Shown here in pieces: positions 19,903 through 28,452 of a stretch of DNA of 64,000 nt (the stretch's first letter is position 1; the number at the start of each line of letters is the position of its first letter). Source of the DNA: Cyclobacteriaceae bacterium (lineage in GTDB: Bacteria; Bacteroidota; Bacteroidia; Cytophagales; Cyclobacteriaceae). The notes below the pieces were generated by a model. The model was not told the origin of the DNA. It was given only the letters and a program-made list of their open reading frames with translations, and did not search any database. The translations under genes and the position numbers were made by a program. The stretch covers positions 46,901 to 110,900 of the forward strand of contig JAEUUI010000026.1 in the NCBI GenBank assembly GCA_016786585.1. Reading direction: 5' to 3'.

Positions 19903-22194
19903 CTACTTCACTACAAATTCTGCCTGCTTGACATCCCTTGAGTTTCCGCCAACAAAAACATGGAACTTGCCCGGCTCATATCCAAAGCTCAGGTCGCCTT
20001 TATAGAACGAAAGATCCTTGGTGGTTACTGTAAATGTAACGGTTTTCTTTTCACCAGCTTTCAATGTTACTTTTTCGAACGCTTTGAGTTCTTTCACCGG
20101 CCGTGTTACAGAACCCACCAAGTCACGAATGTAAAGCTGAACCACTTCGCTGCCATCGCGTGAACCGGTGTTCGATACCTCGACCGAAACTTTCAGCCCG
20201 TCTTTTTCGGTTACTTCAGTTTTATTAAGCGTGATGTCGCTGTAGTTGAAAGATGTATAACTTAAACCGTATCCGAATGGATACACAGCTTCATTTGAAA
20301 CATCAAGATAATTCGAACGAAACTTCTGGAACCATTGTCCCTGCAACGGGCGACCAGTACTTTTCTGACCGTAATACATCGGTAGTTGTCCAACGCTTTG
20401 CGGAAAGGTTGTTGTTAATTTTCCTGACGGATTTACGTCACCGAACAATACATCGGCAATCGCATCACCAGCTTCGCTTCCACCAAACCAAACGTTCAGA
20501 ATAGCAGGAACATTTTCAGACTCCCATTTGATCGCCAGCGGACGACCTGTAAACAATACCAGCACAACCGGTTTTCCAGTCGCCACGAGCGCCTTCAACA
20601 GATCTTTTTGTGTTGCCGGGATTTCAATGTTACTCCGGCTTGACGACTCGCCACTCATTTCTGATGCTTCACCCAGTGCTGCTACGATCACATCTGCACT
20701 GCGCGCAATCCGTAACGCTTCTTCCCGGATTGCAGTAGCGGAACGTTTGTCGCGCCCTGCTGCCTTTCCGAACATGGTTGCGTGTTGTTCGAAGATTGAA
20801 TCTTCATCGATGTTCGCGCCTTTTGCATAAACAATCTTCGCACTTCCACCCAATGCTTTTTCAAGACCTGCACGCAGGGAGATAGCCTGATCGAATTTTG
20901 CTGCAACACTCCAGGTTCCCGGCATATTTTCTTTCGCATCAGCCAATGGTCCGACCAATGCAATCGTACCTGATTTTTTCAGGGGCAGAACGTTTTTGTC
21001 GTTCTTCAATAATACGAAGCTTTGTGCCGCGATGTCGCGTGCTTCCTTACGATTGGCAGAGGTGAAAACTTCTGCTTTTGCGCGTGCTTCATCACAATAT
21101 TTGTAGGGATTGGCGAACAACCCAAGTTCAAATTTCGCTTTCAGAATTCTTCCGCATGCCAGGTTGATATCCGCTTCGGTAATCTTTCCTTCCTGCAATG
21201 ACTTTTCAAGAGTTTTCAAAAACCCTTCTGCGACCATATCCATGTCAAGTCCGGCTTTCAACGCTTTCGCGGATACATCCTGAAGATCCTCACCATATCC
21301 GTGATCGATCATTTCGAGGATACCGGTATAATCCGAAACCACAAAGCCATTGAAACCCCATTGATCGCGCAATACTTCGGTTAACAACCAGTGGTTGGCG
21401 GTTGCAGGCACACCATCGATTTCATTGAAGGATGCCATCATGCTTCCTGCACCGGCTTCGACAGCTGCTTTGTAAGGAGGAAGATACTCGTTATACATGC
21501 GTACACGGCTCATGTCGGTAGTGTTGTAGTCGCGACCAGCCTCGGCTGCTCCATACAAGGCATAGTGTTTCACGCACGCCATGATTGAACTGTTGGAAGA
21601 AAAATCTTTTCCCTGATAGCCACGCACCATCGCCTGTGCAATCATACTTCCGAGGTATGGGTCTTCTCCGCTGCCTTCCGCAATACGGCCCCAGCGTGCA
21701 TCACGTGCAATGTCAACCATCGGAGAGAAGGTCCAGCAGATACCATCTGCGCTGGCTTCTTGCGCAGCAATGCGTGCACTGCGCTCAATGAGGTTCATGT
21801 CCCACGTACAACTTAAGCCCAATGGAATCGGGAACACGGTCTCGTATCCGTGGATTACGTCCATTCCAAAGATCAACGGAATCTTCAGGCGGCTTTTTTC
21901 AACCGCTATGCGCTGAACTTCTTTGATCTTGGCAACCGACTTGATATTGAATAATCCGCCAACTTGGCCTTGTTCAATTTTCTTGGCGATGTCGGTGTTC
22001 TGGGCCTGACCGGTTACAAAGTCACCAGCTCCCGGCAGGTTAAGCTGACCGATTTTTTCCTGCAACGTCATGATGCTCAACAGCGAATCCACTTTGGCTG
22101 CGTACGGATCGTTTGCACTTCGTTTGTCTTTGGTTGAGCACGCGGCTACCATCACAAGCAACAGAAGAACGACTGTATTTCGGAGAGTTTTCAT
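19903..22194 (-). CDS. bglX: GH3 beta-glucosidase, lipoprotein
   Basis: The protein is 763 residues from ATG at 22194. It has a lipoprotein signal with acceptor Cys19 (VAAC, then STK), GH3 N- and C-terminal domains and a C-terminal fibronectin-like domain (PGF-type ending). The nucleophile aspartate is in VVSDYTG (Asp288 by this start); the upstream KH pair (Lys209-His210) is present. It matches the periplasmic BglX type. A 19-codon longer frame would place a basic, hydrophilic extension before the signal peptide, so the shorter start is chosen. In this operon it likely hydrolyses glucan oligosaccharides released by the four PF10091 enzymes. The residues after Cys do not form a surface-export signal, which fits a periplasmic location. 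Confidence 0.92.
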   Translation of the reverse strand: MKTLRNTVVLLLLVMVAACSTKDKRSANDPYAAKVDSLLSIMTLQEKIGQLNLPGAGDFVTGQAQNTDIAKKIEQGQVGGLFNIKSVAKIKEVQRIAVEKSRLKIPLIFGMDVIHGYETVFPIPLGLSCTWDMNLIERSARIAAQEASADGICWTFSPMVDIARDARWGRIAEGSGEDPYLGSMIAQAMVRGYQGKDFSSNSSIMACVKHYALYGAAEAGRDYNTTDMSRVRMYNEYLPPYKAAVEAGAGSMMASFNEIDGVPATANHWLLTEVLRDQWGFNGFVVSDYTGILEMIDHGYGEDLQDVSAKALKAGLDMDMVAEGFLKTLEKSLQEGKITEADINLACGRILKAKFELGLFANPYKYCDEARAKAEVFTSANRKEARDIAAQSFVLLKNDKNVLPLKKSGTIALVGPLADAKENMPGTWSVAAKFDQAISLRAGLEKALGGSAKIVYAKGANIDEDSIFEQHATMFGKAAGRDKRSATAIREEALRIARSADVIVAALGEASEMSGESSSRSNIEIPATQKDLLKALVATGKPVVLVLFTGRPLAIKWESENVPAILNVWFGGSEAGDAIADVLFGDVNPSGKLTTTFPQSVGQLPMYYGQKSTGRPLQGQWFQKFRSNYLDVSNEAVYPFGYGLSYTSFNYSDITLNKTEVTEKDGLKVSVEVSNTGSRDGSEVVQLYIRDLVGSVTRPVKELKAFEKVTLKAGEKKTVTFTVTTKDLSFYKGDLSFGYEPGKFHVFVGGNSRDVKQAEFVVK

Positions 22195-22247
22195 AGTAGA
22201 ATTATTATAGCGTAAAGGTTTGGGTTTTTTTATGAGGTTTTGGGATT

Positions 22248-23408
22248 TCAAATTACAGGATATTTAAATGTCGATACGAGGTTTATCTTTTTTCCGGTCG
22301 CACCGGATTCACGTGCAGCTTCAATGATTTCGAGGACATGCAGTGCATGCTCTGCTGCGATCAACGGCTCGGTATTTTCAACAAGGGCGCGTGAAATTAC
22401 GCTTGCACCTTGCTGCCAAACGTATTCACCGGGATCCGGAACGAACCGCTGTGCCTGCTCATGATCGAGCGTAGCCAGATCGACTCCGTAAGGCGCCCAG
22501 TCGTATCCGACAAGCCCCATGTTTCCATGCGTACCCCAGATAGTGATTGTGTATTTTTCCTGGCCTTTGCCTTCGTGACCATACGGATCGAAGTAGTTGA
22601 ACCCGCACTGAACGTGCGATATCACACCGTTACCATGATCCATCAGCACCATGGCATTGTCTTCAGCTTCAACTTTTATCTTGCCTTTGTTGTCGACAGT
22701 GCGCTCCGGTGTTACGATGCTTGTCATTGCCATCACGGATTTTGCAGGACCTAATAATCCGGTAAGTGTTGCCAGGTTATAGACACCGAGATCGGGCAAG
22801 CTGCCGCCACCTTTTTCGTAAAAGAAAGCCGACCATGTTGGCCCGAGGTGACCGTAGTGCGCATGCGCGGATGAAACTTTTCCAAGCTTGCCTTCGCGGA
22901 TTGACTTTGACATGAACGCGAACTGCGGACTATTCACAACGGCAGGAGCACCCCAGATGCGAAGCTTCTTGCTTTTCGCAAGATCAAGCAATTCGCGCCC
23001 GGCCTTGTATGAATTTGCCATTGGCTTTTCACTCCATACATGATGGTTGGTGTCGAGCGCCATTTTGTTCAGCCGCTCGTGCTCCTGCATGTCAGTAAGA
23101 TTTACAAACAGATCGAACGGAGCACCTGCCAGCATCTTGTCAACAGACGGATAATGATTGGGAATTTTAAATTCAGCTGCACGGCTTTTTGCACGTTCAT
23201 ACACGATATCGCAGGCACTTACCAGTTCAACGAATGGTGACTTCGATAAATGCGGCAGGTATTGTCCTGAAACGCTTCCGCAGCCAATAATTCCAATCCG
23301 GATTTTCTTTTCGGGTGCGTGGATAGCAAATGCTTCAAGTGAGGTTAGTAGGTACGCTGCGCCTGCGGCAGCAGTAGTTTTTAAAAATTCTTCGCGGGTG
23401 ATGCTCAT
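22248..23408 (-). CDS. Gfo/Idh/MocA family oxidoreductase
   Basis: This 386-residue NAD(P)-dependent dehydrogenase has a Rossmann GIIGCGxVSG motif at 39-47 and the family EKP triplet at 127-129. Its N-terminus carries a hydrophobic alanine-rich segment after TREEFLK that looks like a Tat leader missing the twin arginines (only one Arg), so export is uncertain. Family members oxidise or reduce sugars, sugar acids or cyclitols. Here it sits between hydrolase genes of a glucan locus, so a sugar or keto-sugar is the likely substrate. It lies 19 bases after the preceding hydrolase gene. Confidence 0.85.
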   Translation of the reverse strand: MSITREEFLKTTAAAGAAYLLTSLEAFAIHAPEKKIRIGIIGCGSVSGQYLPHLSKSPFVELVSACDIVYERAKSRAAEFKIPNHYPSVDKMLAGAPFDLFVNLTDMQEHERLNKMALDTNHHVWSEKPMANSYKAGRELLDLAKSKKLRIWGAPAVVNSPQFAFMSKSIREGKLGKVSSAHAHYGHLGPTWSAFFYEKGGGSLPDLGVYNLATLTGLLGPAKSVMAMTSIVTPERTVDNKGKIKVEAEDNAMVLMDHGNGVISHVQCGFNYFDPYGHEGKGQEKYTITIWGTHGNMGLVGYDWAPYGVDLATLDHEQAQRFVPDPGEYVWQQGASVISRALVENTEPLIAAEHALHVLEIIEAARESGATGKKINLVSTFKYPVI

Positions 23409-23427
23409 AACGTCAGAATTTTAAAGG

Positions 23428-24852
23428 TTACTCTTTTATGTAAGGACTCTTAAAACCAAGCTTCTTAAGCCCGTTCTGTACGTCCGGAATTTTCATGAAC
23501 AGATTCCAGATCAATCCTGAACGATAGTTTTCAATCATCACCACAATTGGCCCCTGGTCGATCGCCAAATGTGATTTTGCATACCAGTCGTGTGTTTCAC
23601 TGAATCCATCGACAAAGCCATACTCACTCCAGATTTTATCGCCATGATCATAATAGAAATGACGCAACGCCTGCATCGAGTATTCCGGAGTATACGGGAA
23701 GGAGGAGAGTGCTGCAGTTGGCTGGATTACACCAAAATCTTCGGTCGGGCTGTGCGCCACATAACCTTTAAAGCTGTCGCCTGCAGTTAAGCCCCAGCAT
23801 TTTTCGCTGTAGCCTTTATAACCTTTCGGATTGCGAACACAATGCTCGCGGTTAATGAGTGTATGGTTTTTATTTTGTTCAAAGTAGTCGGTCGACCAGT
23901 CCTTTAACCCTCTTGGATCAATTCCCATAAATGTGTAGTGCGCGAAAAACAACGGACCCCCGTATTCAAATCCCAGCGGAAGGTTAATTCCGTAGTATGA
24001 TTTTCCATTGCGATACGTTGCACTGTTTACCCAGCCATTGTTGTACACATCCCACGCGATGCCTTTATTCGGAGAAGAGGCCGACATGATGTACGTGATC
24101 AAACACTCATTCCAGCCACGAACAGGGAAGTTCATATCCCAATCGTTCACCGGGCTCCAGTGCCAGTATAACATGTTGTTCTCGCCTTTCGAATGCCAGT
24201 TCCAGTTAGCAGTGTACCACAGCTGGTTTACACGGTTTCGAAAGTATTTTTCCTGATCGGTATCATTATTAAAGTATTCGCGTGCCGTTAACAGGCCCAT
24301 GAACAGGTACGATGTTTCAACGATGTCCGCACCGTCATCTAACCGGCCGAAGGCAATCGTCTTCCCGGTTTCACCATTCATGAAGTGTGGAAATATTCCG
24401 TGGTAGCTGTCGGCATGCAATAAAAAGTCTACCATCTTGATAAGACGTTTCACTGCTGCATCACGGCTGATCCATTTGCGTTCTACTGCAACAACAGTCG
24501 CCATAATACCGAACCCGGTTCCGCCAATTGCACATGCTTCGGGGCCATACGTTCCTTTGCTTAGGTTGGGCGAACCGTACGCTTCATCCGCATAATCCCA
24601 GAAATATTCTCCGCGAATCGTATTACTGCGCTCACGCGCCAGACCGCTAACCGGATGGCCGTAATGCCAGAAGTACCGGAACGTTTGACGCTGTACAACA
24701 TCCAGTAAAGCTGAATCCGAAAGATTCGGAATTATTCCAACAGGCTCAATAAAATCCGGCTGAGGTTTAGCCTGTGCTTTACTTTTTTGTGCTTCAGACT
24801 GAAGGCTGACCAACAGCGCAATGGAAATAAAAATTAACAAAACCTTCTTCAT
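23428..24852 (-). CDS. PF10091 / GH144-type glycoside hydrolase D
   Basis: The protein is 474 residues from ATG at 24852, with a Sec signal peptide ending near AQ. It has the conserved blocks of the 'putative glucoamylase' family PF10091, which contains the GH144 endo-beta-1,2-glucanases: GGTGFGIMA, DDGADIVETS, GWNECLITYIMSA, NPKGYKGY..CWGLTA, AHSP.EDFGVI.PTAALSSFPYTP and AIDQGPIVVMIENYRSG. Compared with its three paralogues it has an insertion after the YFWxY opening (about residues 55-85) and DDGAD where they have NGGDL. It starts one base after the previous hydrolase stop. The substrate is inferred as a beta-glucan; beta-1,2-linkage is the family precedent, not proven here. Confidence 0.85.
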   Translation of the reverse strand: MKKVLLIFISIALLVSLQSEAQKSKAQAKPQPDFIEPVGIIPNLSDSALLDVVQRQTFRYFWHYGHPVSGLARERSNTIRGEYFWDYADEAYGSPNLSKGTYGPEACAIGGTGFGIMATVVAVERKWISRDAAVKRLIKMVDFLLHADSYHGIFPHFMNGETGKTIAFGRLDDGADIVETSYLFMGLLTAREYFNNDTDQEKYFRNRVNQLWYTANWNWHSKGENNMLYWHWSPVNDWDMNFPVRGWNECLITYIMSASSPNKGIAWDVYNNGWVNSATYRNGKSYYGINLPLGFEYGGPLFFAHYTFMGIDPRGLKDWSTDYFEQNKNHTLINREHCVRNPKGYKGYSEKCWGLTAGDSFKGYVAHSPTEDFGVIQPTAALSSFPYTPEYSMQALRHFYYDHGDKIWSEYGFVDGFSETHDWYAKSHLAIDQGPIVVMIENYRSGLIWNLFMKIPDVQNGLKKLGFKSPYIKE

Positions 24853-24853
24853 A

Positions 24854-26203
24854 TTATTTCGTGATTTCGAATCCAAGTTTCTTTAAGCCGTCCTGAACTT
24901 CAGGCGCCTGCATGAATAATTTCCAGAGCATTCCCGTTCTGTAATTTTCGATCATCACCGGGATTGGCCCCTGATCAATCGCGAGGTAACGCGGTAAGTA
25001 CCATTCTTTGGAAAAGCTAAAGGCATCATACGGTCCGTATGTTCCAACGAGGCTGTCGCGCGAAGGTGCGTAGATGAATTTCAAAAACTGCATGCTTTCG
25101 GTTGGTGTGTACGGGAAAGAAGAGAGCGCAGCCGTTGGTGATATTACGCCAAGGTCTTCAGAAGGAGAATGGCCCGCGTAACCAACCGTTGAATAGCTTG
25201 ACGTTAAGCCCCAGCAATTTGGCCCATAGCCTTCGTAGCCTTTCGGATTATCGACACAATACCGGTATTGAATCAACGCGTGATTCTGATTGAGCTTCCA
25301 GTAATCTGCATAGCGGTCTTTCAAGTGACGCGGATCAAGGCCGAGATAGGAATAGTGTGCCCAGAATAAGGGACCAACAGGATCATTGTTTCCTTCGAAG
25401 TGATCGAGTACCGTTGGGAGATCATAAAATACGCGCTCGGTCTTAATACTGTCGTTACGTGCCCAGCCCTGGTGATATACTTCCGGCTTAATAGAATGTG
25501 TAGGAGAGGAGGCCGCCATCACATAGGTAATCAAACATTCATTATAGCCGCCAACTGGAAAATTCATTTCCCAGTTATACTCCGGCGACCAATGCCAGTA
25601 CAAAACGTTCTGGCCGTGTGTGTACCAGTTCCAGTCGATTTCCCGCCAGAGTTTATCAATCTTCGCTGCGAGTGCTTTTTCCTGTTCGTTGCCGTCTTTG
25701 AAATATTCACGCACGGTAATCAATCCTTGCATCATGAATGATGTCTCTACCAGATCACCACCATTGTCCTTTTTTCCGAAAGGCTTCACTCTTCCCGTTG
25801 TGCCTTCAATCCAGTGGGGCCAGGCCCCATGAAAGCGATCGGCAGTATCAAGAAAGTTTACAATTTTGGTATATCGCTCGAGAGCCTGTTCGCGGGTGAT
25901 GAAGCCACGTTCAATCCCAACCAAAATGGCCATGATTCCGAAACCGGATCCTCCGGTTGTAACTACGGTTTGATCATTTTCCGGGTAGATATTGTCCATG
26001 TGCGTCCGCTCCTTGCCAAGACCTGATGTTTTCTCGGCATTATCCCAGAAGTACTGGAAGGTTTGATACTGTACAAGTGTCAGCAGCGAATCTTCACTGA
26101 CCGCGAGCGTGTCGTTTGCGTTGATCGCAATTTCCTGCTTTGGTTGCTTCGTGCACGATGCACCAATCAACACAATCAGAACAAAAAGGAACGTATACCT
26201 CAT
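24854..26203 (-). CDS. PF10091 / GH144-type glycoside hydrolase C, lipoprotein
   Basis: The protein is 449 residues with a lipoprotein signal (IGASC, acceptor Cys17). It shares the PF10091 blocks GGSGFGIMA, NGGDLVETSFMMQGL, GGYNECLITYVMAASSP, GYGPNCWGLT, HSPSEDLGVI.PTAALSSFPYTP and AIDQGPIPVMIENYRTG. It is a lean single-domain version without accessory modules. The residues after the cysteine (TKQPK) lack the acidic surface-export signature of Bacteroidota lipoproteins, so it may face the periplasm. In beta-1,2-glucan systems of this family, enzymes of this kind produce sophorose-type oligosaccharides that a GH3 enzyme then splits, and a GH3 gene lies two genes downstream. Confidence 0.86.
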   Translation of the reverse strand: MRYTFLFVLIVLIGASCTKQPKQEIAINANDTLAVSEDSLLTLVQYQTFQYFWDNAEKTSGLGKERTHMDNIYPENDQTVVTTGGSGFGIMAILVGIERGFITREQALERYTKIVNFLDTADRFHGAWPHWIEGTTGRVKPFGKKDNGGDLVETSFMMQGLITVREYFKDGNEQEKALAAKIDKLWREIDWNWYTHGQNVLYWHWSPEYNWEMNFPVGGYNECLITYVMAASSPTHSIKPEVYHQGWARNDSIKTERVFYDLPTVLDHFEGNNDPVGPLFWAHYSYLGLDPRHLKDRYADYWKLNQNHALIQYRYCVDNPKGYEGYGPNCWGLTSSYSTVGYAGHSPSEDLGVISPTAALSSFPYTPTESMQFLKFIYAPSRDSLVGTYGPYDAFSFSKEWYLPRYLAIDQGPIPVMIENYRTGMLWKLFMQAPEVQDGLKKLGFEITK

Positions 26204-26276
26204 CGTTTAGGTGTTTTGGTTTAAGTAATCTGTAGTGTCCGTTACTGACTTTTCAAACTCATCCGATAGCCAACTG

Positions 26277-28433
26277 CTACCGGACGGAGCTGATTTTTTT
26301 TACAGCACCCTGAACTTCAGGGTTTGCCATAAAAAGATCCCACAACAAATTGCTGCGGTAATTTTCAATCATTACGGTAATGGGAGCCTGATTCAAACCC
26401 ATGTATATAGGAGAGCACCAGTTGTTGTCGAGGTCGATGGCATCGCGGAATCCGTAATAGCCATACAAATATTTTCCGTAGGTACGATAGTAGTTTTTCA
26501 ATGCCTGCATGGAAGCTTCCGGCGTGTACGGGAACGATGCCAGTGCCCCGGTTGCAGTAAGCTTTCCTTTATCCCCTTTTACGTTTGGCTCATCGGCGGT
26601 ATAGTAGGAGACACCATCACTCGCGGTGAGTCCCCAGAAATCGCCACCATAGCCTTTGTGCTTAAGCGGGTTTTCAATACAGTAACGCAGGTTGATTTCG
26701 GCAATGCGTTTATTGTTTTCGAAGTAGTTTACATACTTGTCGTTGAACTGATGAGGGTTTAATCCCAGGAATGAATAGTGTACAAAGAAGAGCGGACCGC
26801 CATTCGATACACCCACCGGAAGTTCTATGCCATGGTAGGTGTTTCCATTGATATAACTGGCGCCATCGGTAGTTTGGCCCCAGTTAGCACGATAGATTGC
26901 TGCTTCCGCAGATTGGCTAGCCCATCCCGAATAATACATCGAGGCTGGAACACTGTGTGTCGGTGATGCGATCGCCAGGAAGTATGTGATCATCGTTTCA
27001 TTCCAGCCTATGAGTTTATGATTGATTACCCAAGCCTGATCGGGCGACCAGTGCCAGAACAGAAAGTCAGAATCTTTTGTACGTCTGTACCAGTCCCACT
27101 CAACTTCGTTCCACAGCTTAGTGATCGTATTTCTGATTTGGGTTTCATTGGTATCCTTGCCGTTGAAGTATTGCCGGGCAGCGAGAAGACCCTGCATTAA
27201 GAAAGACGTTTCAACCAAGTCTCCTCCGTTATCACGATTACCAAAAAACGGAACGACCTTGCCGGTTGTGCCATCCAGGAAATGAGGGAACACACCATGA
27301 AACCTGTCTGCTTTTGAAAGAAAATCGGTGATGCGTAAAAACCGTTCGACTGCCTGTTCACGAGAAATAAATCCGCGCTTTGCTGCGGTAATGATTGCCA
27401 TAATTCCGAATCCCGATGCACCGGTTGCGATCATGGTCGTTCTGCCAGGAATGTTTTCAAGCGCAAGACCACTGTTGGGCTCGCAGCCGTCCCAGTAGTA
27501 TCGGAAGTTCGACTGCTGAATCATGTCAAGCAATTCATCGTCTGTCATCGCATGCGTGTTGGCCGACATGACCTCTGAGAAATTCGTTTCATGATAATTC
27601 TGATCGATGTACGTAAGCTTATAGCTTACAGGAGCTGATTGAGGTCCCGTGAAATCAGTATAACCTGAAAGTTGAGGATATTGAATCCCGACAGGAATAA
27701 AATCTTTCCCATTTAACGAGCGGTAGATTTTGATGTACTTAACGAATGAGTTTGTTTCTTTCTGCCAGGTAACATCTACGTGCTGTTCGTACCCTTTGGC
27801 TGATGTGAGTTGAGGAACTTTTTCAAGGGCCATCATGATACTCGCTCCCGGAACAAATTCGACCTGATCGATCAGTAAACGCACTTCATTCTTAAAAGCT
27901 GTACCCTGGGAAAAAATAACTGCTTCAACTTTAGCGATGTCTTTATTTCTTTCCTTAAATAAGGCAGATAGCGGAATGCGCACGCGCGTCCAAGTCTTCG
28001 GGCTTGCGTTCGAAATATAATCGGCAAGCTTTACACTTTCGAATTTGAATGACTCCGATAATGATAAACTTACGAGCGGCAACGCATCTGACGGTATAGC
28101 GCCATCGAGGTAAATCCAGAACGAAAGGTCGTCTGCCTCTTTGAACGCATCCCTTCCACGAAGTTCATGATATTGTATTGCGGCCGACCAGAACCCTTCT
28201 TCGGATGATTTGTAGTTCAATTCTAGTGAATTGCCTGGTGTAAACGCAGTTTCAGCTACAGGCAGTTTGCCTTGTACGTTTTTGAGCCAGCTAGTGCCCC
28301 GATACTCAGCTTGGCTGTAATAGTAATTTCCATCCATCAGGCTATTCTCGAAAAATATCTTGTCGTGCAGTTCCTGGGCAGAAACTGCAGCAATTGAGAA
28401 CACCAACGCAGCAGCAAGCAGCTTTAGCTTCAA
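26277..28433 (-). CDS. PF10091 / GH144-type hydrolase B with N-terminal binding modules
   Basis: The protein is 718 residues from TTG at 28433. A TTG further upstream (28469) would put acidic residues before the signal peptide; the chosen start gives KLKLLAAALVFS. After the signal comes a carbohydrate-binding-like beta-sandwich (about residues 20-195, with WxxAAIQYHE and SFWIYLDG), an Fn3-like domain (about 205-290) and the PF10091 domain (about 300-715). Two conserved blocks are changed relative to the three paralogues: the HSPxxDxGVIxPTAAL region reads DEPNVKGDKGKLTATGAL, and AIDQGP reads GLNQAP. Its specificity may differ. It overlaps no neighbour and lies 19 bases after hydrolase A. Confidence 0.82.
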   Translation of the reverse strand: MKLKLLAAALVFSIAAVSAQELHDKIFFENSLMDGNYYYSQAEYRGTSWLKNVQGKLPVAETAFTPGNSLELNYKSSEEGFWSAAIQYHELRGRDAFKEADDLSFWIYLDGAIPSDALPLVSLSLSESFKFESVKLADYISNASPKTWTRVRIPLSALFKERNKDIAKVEAVIFSQGTAFKNEVRLLIDQVEFVPGASIMMALEKVPQLTSAKGYEQHVDVTWQKETNSFVKYIKIYRSLNGKDFIPVGIQYPQLSGYTDFTGPQSAPVSYKLTYIDQNYHETNFSEVMSANTHAMTDDELLDMIQQSNFRYYWDGCEPNSGLALENIPGRTTMIATGASGFGIMAIITAAKRGFISREQAVERFLRITDFLSKADRFHGVFPHFLDGTTGKVVPFFGNRDNGGDLVETSFLMQGLLAARQYFNGKDTNETQIRNTITKLWNEVEWDWYRRTKDSDFLFWHWSPDQAWVINHKLIGWNETMITYFLAIASPTHSVPASMYYSGWASQSAEAAIYRANWGQTTDGASYINGNTYHGIELPVGVSNGGPLFFVHYSFLGLNPHQFNDKYVNYFENNKRIAEINLRYCIENPLKHKGYGGDFWGLTASDGVSYYTADEPNVKGDKGKLTATGALASFPYTPEASMQALKNYYRTYGKYLYGYYGFRDAIDLDNNWCSPIYMGLNQAPITVMIENYRSNLLWDLFMANPEVQGAVKKISSVR

Positions 28434-28452
28434 CAAGGCATATCGTTCAACA

